The position numbers were made by a program, and so were the translations under genes. A stretch of DNA of 64,000 nt, from the NCBI GenBank assembly GCA_026018925.1, contig JAKSZU010000003.1, forward strand, positions 192,861,256-192,925,255, read 5' to 3'. Source of the DNA: Tupaia tana (lineage: Eukaryota > Chordata > Mammalia > Scandentia > Tupaiidae). Below the pieces are notes generated by a model, which was not told where the DNA came from, searched no databases, and worked only from the letters and a program-made list of their open reading frames with translations. Shown here piece by piece: positions 44,191 to 55,934 of this stretch; position 1 is the stretch's first letter, and the number at the start of each line of letters is the position of its first letter.

Positions 44191-44517
44191 TCTGACTTTC
44201 TAATTTCTAGATTCCTTAATATAGCCCATCCTTTCTGAAATGTTTTTGTTGTCTTATTAACTTTGGCAAATATCTTTTATTATTTAAATATAAGCACAAA
44301 GTAAGCCTAGAAACAAGTATTTTAAAAACTTTTGTTTCAGTATTTATTACTTGCTTGGTTTCAGAAAATATCAAAAAAGGCAGCACAACTACATACATCG
44401 TAGTCTTATATATAAATACAGGGGAGTAAGGAAGAATGGGAGATAAGTAAGTGAAAGGAATAAATGGAACAATGATTGAGATTTTGTTTCGAAAGCATGC
44501 TATTGTGCAAGTTTAGG
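44191..44517. other. No recognised feature
   Basis: AT-rich, nothing assigned. Confidence 0.5.
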
Positions 44518-44726
44518 ACATTACCGCCCATGAGCTAAAACTAACCTACTGGCTGTCTTTGTAAATAAAGTTTTATTGGGACATATACCCATTTTGGCAT
44601 TATATGTGGCTACTACCATAGTACAGTGCCAGAGTTGAGTAGTCATGGTAGAGTTAGTATGGTTTGAAAAGATGAAAATATTTACTGTTTGGCTCTTTAC
44701 CAAAAGTTTTTCTGACCTCTGCCATA
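44518..44726 (-). mobile_element. hAT-type MER relic
   Basis: TGTCTTTGTAAATAAAGTTTTATTGGGACATA, CAGAGTTGAGTAGTCATGGTAGAG, AATATTTACTGTTTGGCTCTTTACC and TTTTTCTGACCTCTG follow a common short hAT/Charlie-group element whose other strand begins 'CAGGGGTC.GCAAACTTTTTCTGTAAAG'. The 99-codon minus frame is part of it. Confidence 0.65.
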
Positions 44727-46116
44727 GAGTCCTGGGTACTTGCCATGGTTGGACTACAAATTTACTTGTAATGTTCATGGTTGCTAATGCATAACAGTAG
44801 CTTCGTTGAGGAACAATCAATCATTCCTAGTCTTGAAGTCCAGAAAGAAAATTATGCTGAGGATTCTTATCCAAGGAACCTTGAATAATATATAGCGTCC
44901 TTTGTAAGATACTCAGATTGAACATGATGAAGAACACATTCTAGGGGGCTATTTCTTAAAATATCAGTTCATATAGGTGGAAGCCAGCACTCCATCTAGT
45001 TCTCTAGATGTTGGAAATTCTTCAGGGAACCATGGCATGTAATCTCTTGGATAAACATCTGCATTCAAATGTTATAACCATTCTTTTTGATTCTTCTTTT
45101 ATCTCTAATGTTTTATTAGCATTTTATACTCTTAAAATTTGTCTTATTGTGGAGTGAAAACTACATCATGGCCAGCACAAACTGTTAGGATTAAAGATTG
45201 GGGTAGGGTTAGGGTTAAGAAAAGAAAACACTACATTTTAAGTGGAGTAGTGCCATTAAAGAGAATGGCACATTTGTGGATGGTAAAAATTGGAGTATGC
45301 CTTGTAGTATATGACACGTGATCAGATTGGTAGCAAATTAAGTTGGGGTTAGATTGTAAAGGATTATGAAAAGTAATTTAGGTTTTATTAGTTGGCAATA
45401 GAGTCCTCACTAAGATTTGCAAATTATCATTGACTTCACTTTATTTACTATACTCTAAAGAAAATGAAGTTATTTTAAAAACAGAGTGGAATCACCATGC
45501 TTGTTTTCCCCCAAAGCAACCAAAAGCAGATGTTCTTTCCTACCATAGTACGATATAAGGGTCTAAGAATTGCATCTAGTAGGTTCCTCAGCATTCCATT
45601 GCCCCTAGTTTTTTAAGACTACTTTGCTCAAGGTCAAGGCTTTTCAGATTCCTCCCAGTACCTCTTTCCTGCAGTGTTTTAGTACAAACACATGCTCTGT
45701 CTGTCAGGTACAGTGTGAAAATGACTTTGCTGGAAGGCGTGGAGATTTCTGGGCACAAGCCACACACAGAGTGAGCATTACAAGCAGATGGCCTCATAAC
45801 TAGCTCTAGCATGAGCCAGATAGGAACAGTGCTGGGGCTTTTACAAGATGAGACAGTTACCATCCTCTGATCCTCAGCTCTGAACCTTGGTCTCAGGTCC
45901 TCTCCTTAGATTTAGTTCAAAAGAACTCTTGTTGGAGCTTCCATTTCATATTTTTTATTTTGCTTAGATTCCACTCAGCAGCATTGGGAAAAAAAAACAT
46001 AAATAAAGTTTCTAGTTTCTTTTTCTATGCCTGGACAGTTTTACTTACTGATATTTTTCACTCTGATCTGCCTGAATCCCCTTATGTTCTTCTTCAGTCT
46101 CAGTCAGCCTATTTCC
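44727..46116. other. Mostly unassigned; small telomere-like motif
   Basis: GGGGTAGGGTTAGGGTTAAG at 45200-45219 holds just over two TTAGGG units. A GC-richer patch at 45590-45900 with a 91-codon minus frame was not identified and shows no splice or promoter context. Confidence 0.45.
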
Positions 46117-46124
46117 TGATTTTC

Positions 46125-46174
<50 letters not shown>

Positions 46175-46471
46175 AGAGGTTTTTGCTATAGGGCGTGTGT
46201 ACTCGCCAGAAAGACAGAGACAGAGAGACAGAAAGCGAGAAATCACGCCCTAGGGGGATGGCCATGCTGCAATCCCTTCTCCTCCATTCTCCTCTCAGGA
46301 TCTTGGGCATGCACGCACACGAACCTGGCGTGAGTTTAAGTCACCAGGTCCGGGACTCGAACTGCGGACAACTACATGGGAGTCCACTGGGTCTGGGACT
46401 CAAACTGCAGACAACTACATGGGAGTCCAGTGACATAGCCATTACGCCAACTGCTGGTCCCTTGATTTTCA
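46117..46471 (-). mobile_element. SINE-A with duplicated B-box segment
   Basis: Minus-strand copy with an uninterrupted 47-T tail. The head is unusual: a 43-bp stretch containing the B-box occurs twice, as CACCAGGTCCGGGACTCG... and CACTGGGTCTGGGACTCA..., each running to ACAACTACATGGGAGTC. The two differ at about five sites. Target repeats TGATTTTCA at 46117-46125 and 46463-46471 flank it. The 141-codon plus frame across it is SINE-derived. Confidence 0.93.
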
Positions 46472-46668
46472 TTTTTTTAATGCATCTTCCTGCCATCACT
46501 ATTTCTGGATTGCACTCTGATCATGTGAGCATTTCTCAGTCTAAGTTTCCATTACCGTCCAACTGTTCTAAAATTCATATGCCAACACCTCTCCTTTTCT
46601 ACCAAAAAACATGGTTTTAAGAGAATTTGCAATAAAGTCAGGATGTGGTGGTAGAGAATATTGTTACA

Positions 46669-46934
46669 GGGTCAGCTAGGTGGCATAGACAGACCTTAAG
46701 GTGACTGGGTCCCACATGGCCGACTACATGGTTCAATTGCTGGACCTGGTGGCTTGAAAGCATGCTGGGCACGGGTGCGTACATACCCAAAGTCCCAAAA
46801 TGAGAATGGAGGAAGGAGGATTGTAGCATGGTCATTTTTCTGGGAGAGATGTTTTCTAACTTTCCCTCTCTTTCTTTCTCTCTCTGTATTTCTCTGGTGA
46901 GCAGATGTGCTCTATAGAAAAATTTCTTTTAAAA
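46669..46934 (+). mobile_element. SINE-A, older copy
   Basis: Head GGGTCAGCTAGGTGGCATAGACAGACC, followed by GGGTCCCACATGGCCGACTACATGG with B-box GGTTCAATTGC. Body AATGAGAATGGAGGAAGGAGG and end TATAGAAAAATTTC. It keeps the 'CACATGGCC' head variant of SINE-B together with the long body. Confidence 0.86.
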
Positions 46935-47835
46935 CTCTTTCTATACATTGATATTTAAGAATCATTTAAGAATGTAAGCTGATGGGGAGAAAAGAAAGAA
47001 AGAAAAAGAGATAAATTAAAGCCTATATGCCCAATTTGTAGTTCTTCAAAATCATTTTTTTTTTTTCAAGTTTGAGTAGCTCCAGAGATTCTCCTGTTTG
47101 TTTTGAAAGAGAAAAGAGGAAAATTCCTGACTTGTTCTTTTGACTCCTTGAAGTACGGGTAGAAAAAAGTAGTTTCCCAATTTTCTTCTTTTAATTGAGT
47201 ATTACTCTAGTCATGATTATTATGTAGCCTCAGTATATTTTAAGCTGATGAAAGGTAAGGGCCTTGCATTTACTTTATTGTGTCTCCCATAGTGCTCAGT
47301 ACAGAGCTTCTGATATTCTTTACTTTTACTCTATGCTGACTTCATCCACAGTCTGTCTGTGGATAAACTTTTCCAGTTGCTCCCCTCTAAGTATATCTAC
47401 TCCGATTCAAATTCAGTAGAAAAGATTACATCTCCTTAAATAGTTCAAATAAATATCTGGAGTTAATAATTTGTCTCGATTGAATCATGTCTGTCCCTGA
47501 AGAATGACTATGGCCAGAGAGATGACATGACTCAGTTGTTGGAGAAAAAAACTCAGGAACTGGATGAGTCACCTGTCCTGGAAACCCAAGACTTCTGTGG
47601 GAAAGGCATGATCCTCAAAGCAAAATTGAGTTTCTGTTTCCAAAATATGGGTAAATGGATGATGGCTATACAACATTCTATTCACCACAATGTTGTAATG
47701 AAGAATGATCACAAGAGAGGCTGCCTATGGCTGCTGGGCCAAACGGCTGGGACTCATGGCTCATCCCCTCCCCCACTTGCCTTTGGACTTCATGTTTGTG
47801 TTGTAGAACATATATTTTTTAAAGAATTAGTTTAT
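46935..47835. other. Unassigned; possible L2 3' scrap
   Basis: At 47240-47345, TGTGTCTCCCATAGTGCTCAGTACAGAGC resembles the L2/MIR 'TGTATCCCCAGTGCCTAGCACAGTGCC' end. A 156-codon frame at 47527-47997 crosses into the next SINE-B; its first part matches nothing I know and I see no gene context. Confidence 0.4.
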
Positions 47836-47982
47836 TTAACTTTATTTATTTGTTTTAATTTGACTAGAGAGAGACAGAGTGAAAGAGAGAGAAGGAAAGT
47901 AAGAAGGCAAGCCGCCAGGTCAGACTTGAACTGCAGCCAATCATGTGGGAAGCCAGCTTACCATCCACCTGCCTGCCCCAGT
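47836..47982 (-). mobile_element. SINE-B
   Basis: TTTATTTATTTGTTTTAATTTGACTAGAGAGAG, CGCCAGGTCAGACTTGAACTGCAGCC, AATCATGTGGGAAGCC and the head end CACCTGCCTGCCCC. Short form without the SINE-A body. Confidence 0.85.
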
Positions 47983-48440
47983 GTCATGAGACTTTAAGAT
48001 GAATTTGCACCACTCCCCGCCCCATTCAGGTACTGGTTCAAGTGAAGGTCCTTGCCAGAGGTCAGGCTGCCTGGCAGCTGCAGGCCAAACATCCTGGACC
48101 CAAAGCTGATCGTCCCCTCCATTTGTCTTTGAACTCTCAGAACTTTGGTGTTTTGGATAGTGCACAGCGCACATTGCGCAATCTTTTTTTGCTCCTGAGT
48201 TGAAGCTCAGCAGCTCAGTTTCAGGTACACCTGTTCTTTAGAAACAGGGAGGCTTTTGGGTCACCCAGGACCGGTGACAACAGTGCAGGGTTCTGGTGAG
48301 CAACAGGGAGGCAGAGCAGAAGAGAGATCACCAATTTTCTACTCCTGTAAACCTTTGACCACTCAGAGATACCTTAAATAGTTTAGGAAGGAATGTATAG
48401 ATCACCAGATGAATAGGAACAATCACAGAAGCACAAGAAA

Positions 48441-48560
48441 TATGAGCAACCAACAAAATGTCTCTCCGCCAAAGGAAAACAAAAATAATTTACCAACTCC
48501 ATACCAGCTTTTCAAGAGATTCTGAAGGGGGTGGTATACCAGGAAAACTAAAAAGTCAGA
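48441..48560 (+). pseudogene. L1 ORF1, internally deleted
   Basis: ATGAGCAACCAACAAAATG...CCAAAGGAAAAC is the start of ORF1 (common L1 lead codons 'ATGAAGAAACAAGA...CTCCAAAGGAACAC'). About 20 bases further, ATTTACCAACTCCATACCAGCTTTTCAAGAG is already the ORF1 C-terminus ('FVTTRPALQE'). Roughly 0.9 kb of coiled coil, RRM and C-terminal domain is missing. Confidence 0.7.
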
Positions 48561-48596
48561 CAGACAGTTATAAGAGAACAAAAAACAACCAAGAAA

Positions 48597-51500
48597 ATGG
48601 CTCACTTGATGATAGGAACAGGTCTGGAAATATGGATAATAACACTGAATGTTATTGGATTAAATTCCCCAATGAAGAGACATGGACTGGCTGAATGGAT
48701 TAAAAAACAGAAACCCTCTATCTGTTGCATACAAGAAATGCACTTTATGGATAAAGATATCCATAGACTAAAAGTGAAGTGCTGGAAAAAGATATTCCTT
48801 GCAAATGGAAATCAAAAAAGGGCTGGAGTTGCCATATTGATTTCAGACAAAATAGGCTTCAAGACAAAGACTGTAAGAAGAGACAAAGAGGGGCATTATA
48901 TAATAGTAAATGAGCTAATTCAGCAAGAAGACATAATGCTTATAAATATCTATGTGTCCAACTCAGGGAGCACTTAAATACGTGAAGAAAAGACTGCTGG
49001 AGCTAAAAGGATAGGGTACAACACGATAATTGTTGGGGATCTCTACACCCCATTATCTCCTTTAGACAGATCTTCAAGACAAAAAGTAAGCAGAAAAATA
49101 CAGAGCCTAAATGATACTATAAATTGAATCGGCTTTGGGCTTAATAGACATCTATAGAACTTTCCACCCTAAGAACACAAAATATACATTTTTCTCACCC
49201 CAGCATAAAACCTTTTCAGAGATTGACCGTGCAATAGGACACAAATCAAGTCTTTACAGATTCAAAGGCATAGAAATTATATCCAACATCTTCTCTGACC
49301 ATGATGGAATTAAACTCAATATTAATTTCAAGAAACAGCCTAGAAAATATAGAAACACATAGAAACTAAACAACATACTTCTGAATGACTTCTTAACTAC
49401 TGAAGAAATTAAGTCTGAAATAAAAATAATTATGGAAACAAATGATAATGAGTACATGAGTTTCCATACTCTATGGGACATGATAAAAGCAGTCATAAGA
49501 GGGAAAGTCATAGCAGTTATTGTACATAAGAAAAAGATGGAAATGTGGCAAATAGATAACCTAACATCATGTCTCAAGGAACTGGAAAACAATTTAAAAA
49601 GTGCTAGGTGAAAAGAAATCATAAAGATTCAAGCAGGAATAAATGAAATAGAAAATAAATGAACTATACAGAAAATACAAAATCAAAAGTCGGTTCTTTG
49701 AAAAGATGAACAAAATTGACACACCATTAACTATACTGATAAAAAAACCCAAATAAATCAAATACAGAATAAAACAGGCAACAATAGAATAGACACAATA
49801 GAAATACAAAATATCATTAGAGGACACTGTGAGTGAATATGTGCCAGCAAACAGGAGAACATGGAGGAGATGGACAAATTCCTGGATGTATGTAATCTAC
49901 TTAGATTGAATCAGGAGGGTATAGAAAATGTGAATAGATCCATAACAAGCTATGAGATTGAGTCAGTAATAAATAACCTCCTGACAAAGAAAAGCACAGG
50001 TCTGGATGGCTAAACTTCTGAATTCTACAGAACTTTTAAGGAAGAATTAACCTCTATCCTACTTAAATTTTTTCTAAAGATCCAAAAGGAAGGAAAACTT
50101 CCTTTTATGAAGCCTCCATAGTCCTCATTTCCAAAACAGATTAAGATATAACAAAAAAGAATACTACAGACCAATATCTCTGAGGAATATAGAAGCAAAA
50201 ATTCTCAATAAGATGCTTGCAAGTTGTATTTAACAACATATAACAAAGATTAGTCATCATGACCAGGTGGGCTTTATTCCAAGGATGCAAGGGTGGTTCA
50301 TCATATGCAAGACCATAAATATACACCGTATTAATAGAAAGAAAGATAAAAACCATATGATCATTTCAATTGACAGATAAAGCATTTGATAAAAGACAAC
50401 ATCCTTTCATGATTAAGACTCTGAGCAAGATTGGTATAGAAAGGTCATTTTTCAACACAATAAAAGCCATATATAAAAACCTATAGCTAACATTATACTG
50501 AAATAGGAAAAGCTAAAAGTTTTTCCACTAAGGACTGGTACTAAATAAGGCTGTCCACTTTCTTAACTGCTTTTTAATATTGAGCTGGAAGTCTTAGCTA
50601 ATGCAATCAGAAAAGAGAATAATATAAAAGACATTCAAGTAGCAAAGTAGAGTTGTAAATGTCTTTATTTGCAGATGATATGATGGTATACTTAGAAGAC
50701 CCAAAGGTTTCCATGAAAAAACTTCTTGAAAAAATAAATGAATACAATAAAGTGGCAGGATACAAAATTGACAACCAAAAATCTATAGCATTTCTATGTA
50801 CAAATAACAAGTTGAGTGAAGTAAAGCTGAAGAAAGGAATCCCTTTTACCATAGCCACAAAATGTATAAGATGCCTAGGGATAAACCTAAGGAAGTCAAA
50901 TATCTTTACAAAGAAAACTATGAAAATCTTTAAAAAGATATTGAAAATTACATAAAAAAGTGGAAGGACATCCCATGTTCCTGGGTTGGAAGAATTAATA
51001 TAATCAAAATGACAATTCTATCCAAATTAATCTACATATTTAACGTAATTTCAATCAAAGTACCAGAGACATTCTTCACAGATCTAGAAAAGGCAATCAT
51101 AGAATTTGTCTGGAATCATAGAAGACCTCATATTGCCAAAGCAATCCTGCATAAGAGTGGAGTGGGTGACATATCGCTCCCTGACCCCCAAATATACATA
51201 AAAGCTGTGAGAATCAAAACTGCATGATATTGGCACAAAAAAAGACAGCTAGACCAATGGAATAGAATAGAGATCGCAGAAATACACCCCAAAGCTTACA
51301 GCCAACTGATCTTTGACAAAGGATCCACTGGGAAAAAAGGAAAACCTTTTTAGCAAATGGTGCTGGAAAAACAGGGTATCCACCTGGAGAAAGATGAAAC
51401 TGAATCCCCATATTTCACCCTTAACAAAAATCAACTCAAAATGGATCAAAGATCTGTACCCAAAACCTCAAACTATAGAACTACTGGTGGAAAACACTGG

Positions 51501-52300
51501 GGAAACTCTGGGAGACATTGGGGTAAGTAAAGACTTCTTAAATATGAATCCCAAAGCACAGGCAATAATCCCTAAAATAGACAAGTGGGACTATATTAGA
51601 TTAAGAAGTTTCTGCACAGCAAAGGACATAATAATTAGTGTGAATCGACAACCCTCAGAATGGGAGAATATTTTTGTAAAATATACCTCAGATAAGAGAC
51701 TTTTAACCAAAATACACAGGGAACTCAAGCGGCTTACCCGAAAAAACAAACAAACAAACAAACAAAAAACAAACAAAAAAACCCCCAAACAAACAAAATA
51801 TGATTAACCCAATTAAAATATGGAAAAAAGCTGAACAAAAGTCTCTCTAAGGAAGACATATGAACAGCCAAAAAGATCGAGGAAATGCTCAACATTCCTC
51901 ATCATAAGGGAGATGCAGATTAATACCGCAATGAGATATTACCTAACCCCTGTAAGAATGGTGAAGATTAAAATTACAAAAAGTGGTGAGTGTTGGTGGG
52001 GTTGTGGTGAAAGGGGAAGTTTCCTACAGTGTTGGTGGAAATGTAAACTGTGGAAAACAATATGGAGGTTCTTCAAAGATCTACAAATAGAACTATCACT
52101 TGATTCTGCAACCCTTCTTCTGGTTATCTACCCAAAGGACAGGAAAATGCTCAGTCAGAAAGCGCTTGCACATTAATGTTTATTGCATTATTATCACAAT
52201 CGCTAAGACATGGAACCATCCCAAATGTCCACAAATAAATGAGTGGATTGAAAAAAGTGTGGCACATATACTCTGTGGAGTACTACTCAGCCATAAAACA
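48597..52300 (+). pseudogene. L1 ORF2 (endonuclease/reverse transcriptase), broken
   Basis: Visible domains in order: endonuclease from ATG 48597 (LNVIGLNSPMKRH, CCIQEMHF with the catalytic Glu, FSDHDGIKL near 49300); polymerase with the FADD site at 50668-50679; the block INEYNKVAGYKIDNQKS after it; the thumb around 51009-51800; and a C-terminal Cys motif CWWGCGERGSFLQCWWKCKLW near 51985-52045. Endonuclease sites are altered (Asn to Ile in LNVN, QETH to QEMH). There are many stops and frameshifts. A CAAA-rich run at 51745-51800 lengthens the linker. Confidence 0.92.
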
Positions 52301-52689
52301 TGACCCTGGTATTTGATAGAAAGTGGTCGAATATGGAAGATCTATTGCTGAGTGAAGCAAGTCAGGATATGAAAGAAAGATAGTGTATGTACCCACTTAA
52401 TATATACCAACTATCTTTATGGTAGAGATTGAAATATTGGAGGGCATAAGAGCAGTTAAAAAGCAGTGTAGTACAGCGTGGCAGGGAGAAGGGAAGAGTA
52501 TACAGAAGGAGAGCAAGAGAACAAATAGAGGAGCATGACATTAGTGGGACACAGAAATGGTTACATGTTGATAACATGCAGAGTATTCTCAGCTGGATTG
52601 GTTTGAGAAGTTTTTCATGTTGATTAAATTCTTTATACAAGCCAAATGATATATAGTTATCGAATATTTAAAAATAATGAGAATAAATA

Positions 52690-52857
52690 ATAATGCTATG
52701 AAAAATAAAATTATGAAAAGCTATTTGAAGATGATTATATGGGTAATAAGGTCTTTGTCTTGACTGATGTGCATGGTAATCATGCTGGAAAAAGAAATGT
52801 AATACATTGTAAAGATATATGTAATTAAATGTAAATATAAAAATAAAAATGAATGAT
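52690..52857 (+). mobile_element. Second L1 3' tail abutting the long L1
   Basis: GGTAATCATGCTGG, GTAAAGATATATGTAATTAAATGTAAATATAAAAATAAAAA parallels the ends at 18310-18385 and 56930-57000. It may be a separate truncated insertion into the A-tail of the long L1, or a continuation of its own 3'UTR. Confidence 0.5.
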
Positions 52858-53400
52858 CATGAGTAGTACTATGTTATTATAACTCATAAGAACCTTGAGC
52901 AACAAATATTATGTATCTCTTTGAGACTTAAAGTTTCCCAAGAACCCCTCAGGATGGATGTGATAGGGGTTTGGAAGCCAGTAGTGGCAATGTGAAGGTC
53001 CACAGACATTGCTAAAAGAGAGTTCTTGGGGTATCATGGGAGATTTCCTATTGCTTCCATAACAAAGTACAAAGCCTTACTGTGATACACAAAACCTTTC
53101 TAACTTGAGTCCAGGATACTTTCATTTCCTCTCCTGCTGACATCTATTGTATCCTTTAAAAACTATCACAGTTTCTTATCTATCTCTAAACACATCATAC
53201 TGTTTCATGATTCAGTGTTTTTTTTTTTTTTTCTTCCATCGTTGTCCTTTATATTTTTAAATGAACTTTAAATTAAAGAACACATAAATAAAAAAAAAGT
53301 TCAGCTCAATGACTTTTTGAAAATCTGGTTTCATTCTTAGAATACTTTTTCATGCTCTTTTCAAACTGGTGCATTTCTATTTATTCACTAGAATCAAACT
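52858..53400. other. No recognised feature
   Basis: Contains a 13-T run near 53220. Nothing recognised. Confidence 0.5.
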
Positions 53401-53945
53401 CAAATATTATTACTTGTGTAAAGGTCTCAGGGAAAGCTAGTTACCTCTGGACTAAATGCCCAGGTGGATTTGGTGATAATATTAAGACAAGGAGATATTG
53501 CAGAAGGAGAAACCATTTTGGTTATGGGAAAGTTGGGGAGGATAATGGTTCCATTTTGGCAGATAATTCTGTAGCACCTGTATAGGGCTGTCTGCTTGGT
53601 ATTTAGGTACCCTAGATCTAGATGCTCAGTGGAGTAACCTGACTTGAAAATACTGATTTGAGTGTTGACATTTAAAGGTGGTCGATAGGATTTTTCAATA
53701 AGAAAATTATTATGGCTATAGTCTAAGAGAACACACCATTTAAGAGGACTAAGAGTGCATAGTAATTTAGATGGGTGAGAATGAGCAGACAATTATGAGG
53801 AAACCAAGAGAAGAAGTCTAAGTAGTTAAATAGAGACCAAATAGCTGGAGTGTTGGGAGAAGGGAGTGATTATGTCAAATGGTAAATGTAGCTAGAGATT
53901 AATAAGTGACCAATGGCTTTGACCAGTAGGCACACATGGCAGATG
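53401..53945 (+). mobile_element. Possible ancient LINE (L2/CR1 group) relic
   Basis: GGGTGAGAATGAGCAGACAATTATGAGG, CCAAGAGAAGAAGTCTAAG, GGGAGTGATTATGTCAAATGG and AATAAGTGACCAATGG follow the order of a dispersed old repeat ('GCCAAGAGAAGAGAGTGTTTC...GGGAGTGATCAACAGTGTCAAATGCTGC'). The 121-codon minus frame here (53427-53792) is probably incidental. Confidence 0.4.
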
Positions 53946-55385
53946 GTTTGAAGAGAGAGTTTGAAAGAAACTTGTGGGTAGTAGAGAGGGCTATATGTCA
54001 AAGGTGTGCCCCTTTGGGATAAAATATTTCTTCAAGGGAGTCCTCTTGAGCACTCTGTGGTGGAAACTAGAGATATAAAGTCATTCCCAGCATAGATATA
54101 AGTGGAGTTATTACCTTGACTCTCTGTTCTGCATTTGGTGAAGGACATTCATTACAGCATCATAATAGGTTATTTTCTAGCATATTTCTTTTGAAGAGAG
54201 AATTCCTTTATGTGAACATAATAATGGGAAAAATAAAACTTCTTAAAAATCACATCAATAGCTCTTTGGGGACAAAGCTGACCAAATACATTATTACATC
54301 TTACTACATAACACAGAAAAATGAAGTCCACTATCTGGATAGAAAGGAGAAATTATTGCCTTGTTCCCTCTAAACAAATGTTATTCTTTATTTTATCCTC
54401 AGTACCTCTATTTTTCAAACAAAAGAAGCATTTTTTTGTAGTCACTAAAATTATTCATTGCTGGTTCCCTGGTGAGAAAAGAATAATGAAAATATAAGAA
54501 AAAAAGTATCAGAATATGAGAATTTTTTCAGTATTTAGTATTGCCATATTAAAATCACCAGGGTAAATATATGGTAGTGAGAGGCTTTGTGATTATAGGT
54601 GATGGCTGGTGGTTAGGTCGATCTTCTGGTAAAGATCAAAAGATCTCATGAGATTTATTTTGTTGTTATTGCTATACTTGAGTCCAGTCTTCCAGTGCTA
54701 TAGGTCTGGGCATTTGGTTGAAAACTTATTCAGGATAATTCAAGCCTTGAGGAAAAATAAAAGTATCTATTTCAAATACATCTTTTAGATATGTTTCATG
54801 GATTTGACATAAAGGATCTATAGCAAAAGCAATAATTGATGTGAGATATGTATCTTCCCAAGAGTCCATGTGGGAGATTAAAGCAAAAATCCGATGTTGA
54901 CTGAGTGTATGAAATACAAGTCATCTTGTCCATTAATCTGTATTTCTTGGTATAGCCAGTGAGGCAGACATATTGCCCATTTCTACATGCGAACTTCAGT
55001 TTTTATGCCTCCTTGCTTGAGACATTGATTAATGCCATGAGGTGTCTCTCTAGTCTACAATATACAAGTTTTTTCACATATGTGAGTGGCTCCAAAGACT
55101 CCTAGAAATCCACACTTGAAATTCCAAGTCAAAAGTTTGCGAATAAGAGCTGCTTAGCCTAGAGATTTCTTTTTTTAGGGTTTAAGCAAGTCATTTTAAT
55201 TACTGTCAAATTATTCAGATTAAGCAGTCCTTGTTTCTCCAGGCTAAGAAATCCCAGCACCTTGTGGCTCATTACCTAATTGACTTAAAAAAGGATGTTG
55301 GTATACAGGTATCTTCCTCAGCCAGGATGTAAGAATACCTAACAATAGTCCTAGAATTTGGCCTATATGATAGAATCAACAGAAA
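53946..55385. other. No recognised feature
   Basis: About 1.4 kb without a recognised repeat or gene. Confidence 0.5.
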
Positions 55386-55676
55386 TTTCTCTCATTACTT
55401 TTTTATTTTTTTTTTTGAGAGATTTTTGCAGTAGGACGTGTGCGCTCACTGGAGAGACAGAGAAACAGACAGAAAGTGAACCATCAGCCCCGCCCCAGGG
55501 GGATTTCCTCGCCAGAATCCCTTCTCCTCCATTGTCCTCTCTGAAGTTTGGGCACATGTGCATATGCACGCGGTGTGAGTTTCAAGCCACCAGGCTTGGG
55601 ATTCAAACCGTAGTTGACCATGCGAGAGTCCAATAATATAACTGCTATGTCATCTGCTGGCCCCTTCCCACTACCT
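55386..55676 (-). mobile_element. SINE-A
   Basis: T-rich tail, GAGAGATTTTTGCAGTAGGACGTGTGCGCTC, body CCTTCTCCTCCATTGTCC, head GGGGCCAGCAGATGACATAGCAG. B-box CGGTTTGAATCCC. Flanks CATTACTTTTT and CACTACCTTTTT are a likely eroded duplication. The head has the older GGGGCC start. Confidence 0.9.
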
Positions 55677-55800
55677 TTTTCATATGCAGGAGGTTTTAAG
55701 AACATAGATAAGAGTTAAATGTTGATCTTCAGTCAACGTAAGTAACAAAATTGGAAATTAGCCCTGTAGCAAATTAAAAAAATAACAATAATGATAAGTA

Positions 55801-55872
55801 TTGGCTTGTCAGAAAAGTCATGACTCATTTTTTGCATAGAAAAATATGTCACGGCTTTTCTGACAACCCAGC
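55801..55872. mobile_element. Mariner-type palindromic MITE, copy 3
   Basis: TTGGCTTGTCAGAAAAGTCATGA and its partner CACGGCTTTTCTGACAACCCAG form inverted arms around CATTTTTTGCATAGAAAAATATG. TA precedes the left end (AGTATTGG). More diverged than copy 2. Confidence 0.82.
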
Positions 55873-55934
55873 AAAATTTAATGATTCTTTAAAAAAATCT
55901 TTAAGAAAAAATTAGTGTGGATCTAGCTGTGATG

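Larger units (their letters stand above)
48000..52690 (+). mobile_element. Longest L1 in the window
   Basis: About 4.7 kb. A GC-richer 5' region (48000-48430) probably is 5'UTR. AACCAGATGAATAGGAACAATCACAGAAGCACAAGAAAT (48405-48442), the usual lead-in to ORF1, follows it. Then come a 40-bp ORF1 start, a jump to the ORF1 end, ORF2 from the ATG at 48597, and a 3'UTR ending in an A-rich tail at about 52690. A further L1-type tail (52690-52857) abuts it. ORF2 is crippled, and no target duplication was found. Confidence 0.88.

Noticed and set aside
45200..45219. Interstitial telomere repeat
   Set aside because: Only just over two TTAGGG units, which is expected by chance at this length.
47527..47997. 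156-codon open frame as a candidate exon
   Set aside because: It runs into a SINE-B and has no similarity to known proteins; no splice sites or promoter seen.
48597..52300. A functional L1 able to move
   Set aside because: ORF2 has many stops and shifts and altered endonuclease residues, and ORF1 is mostly deleted.
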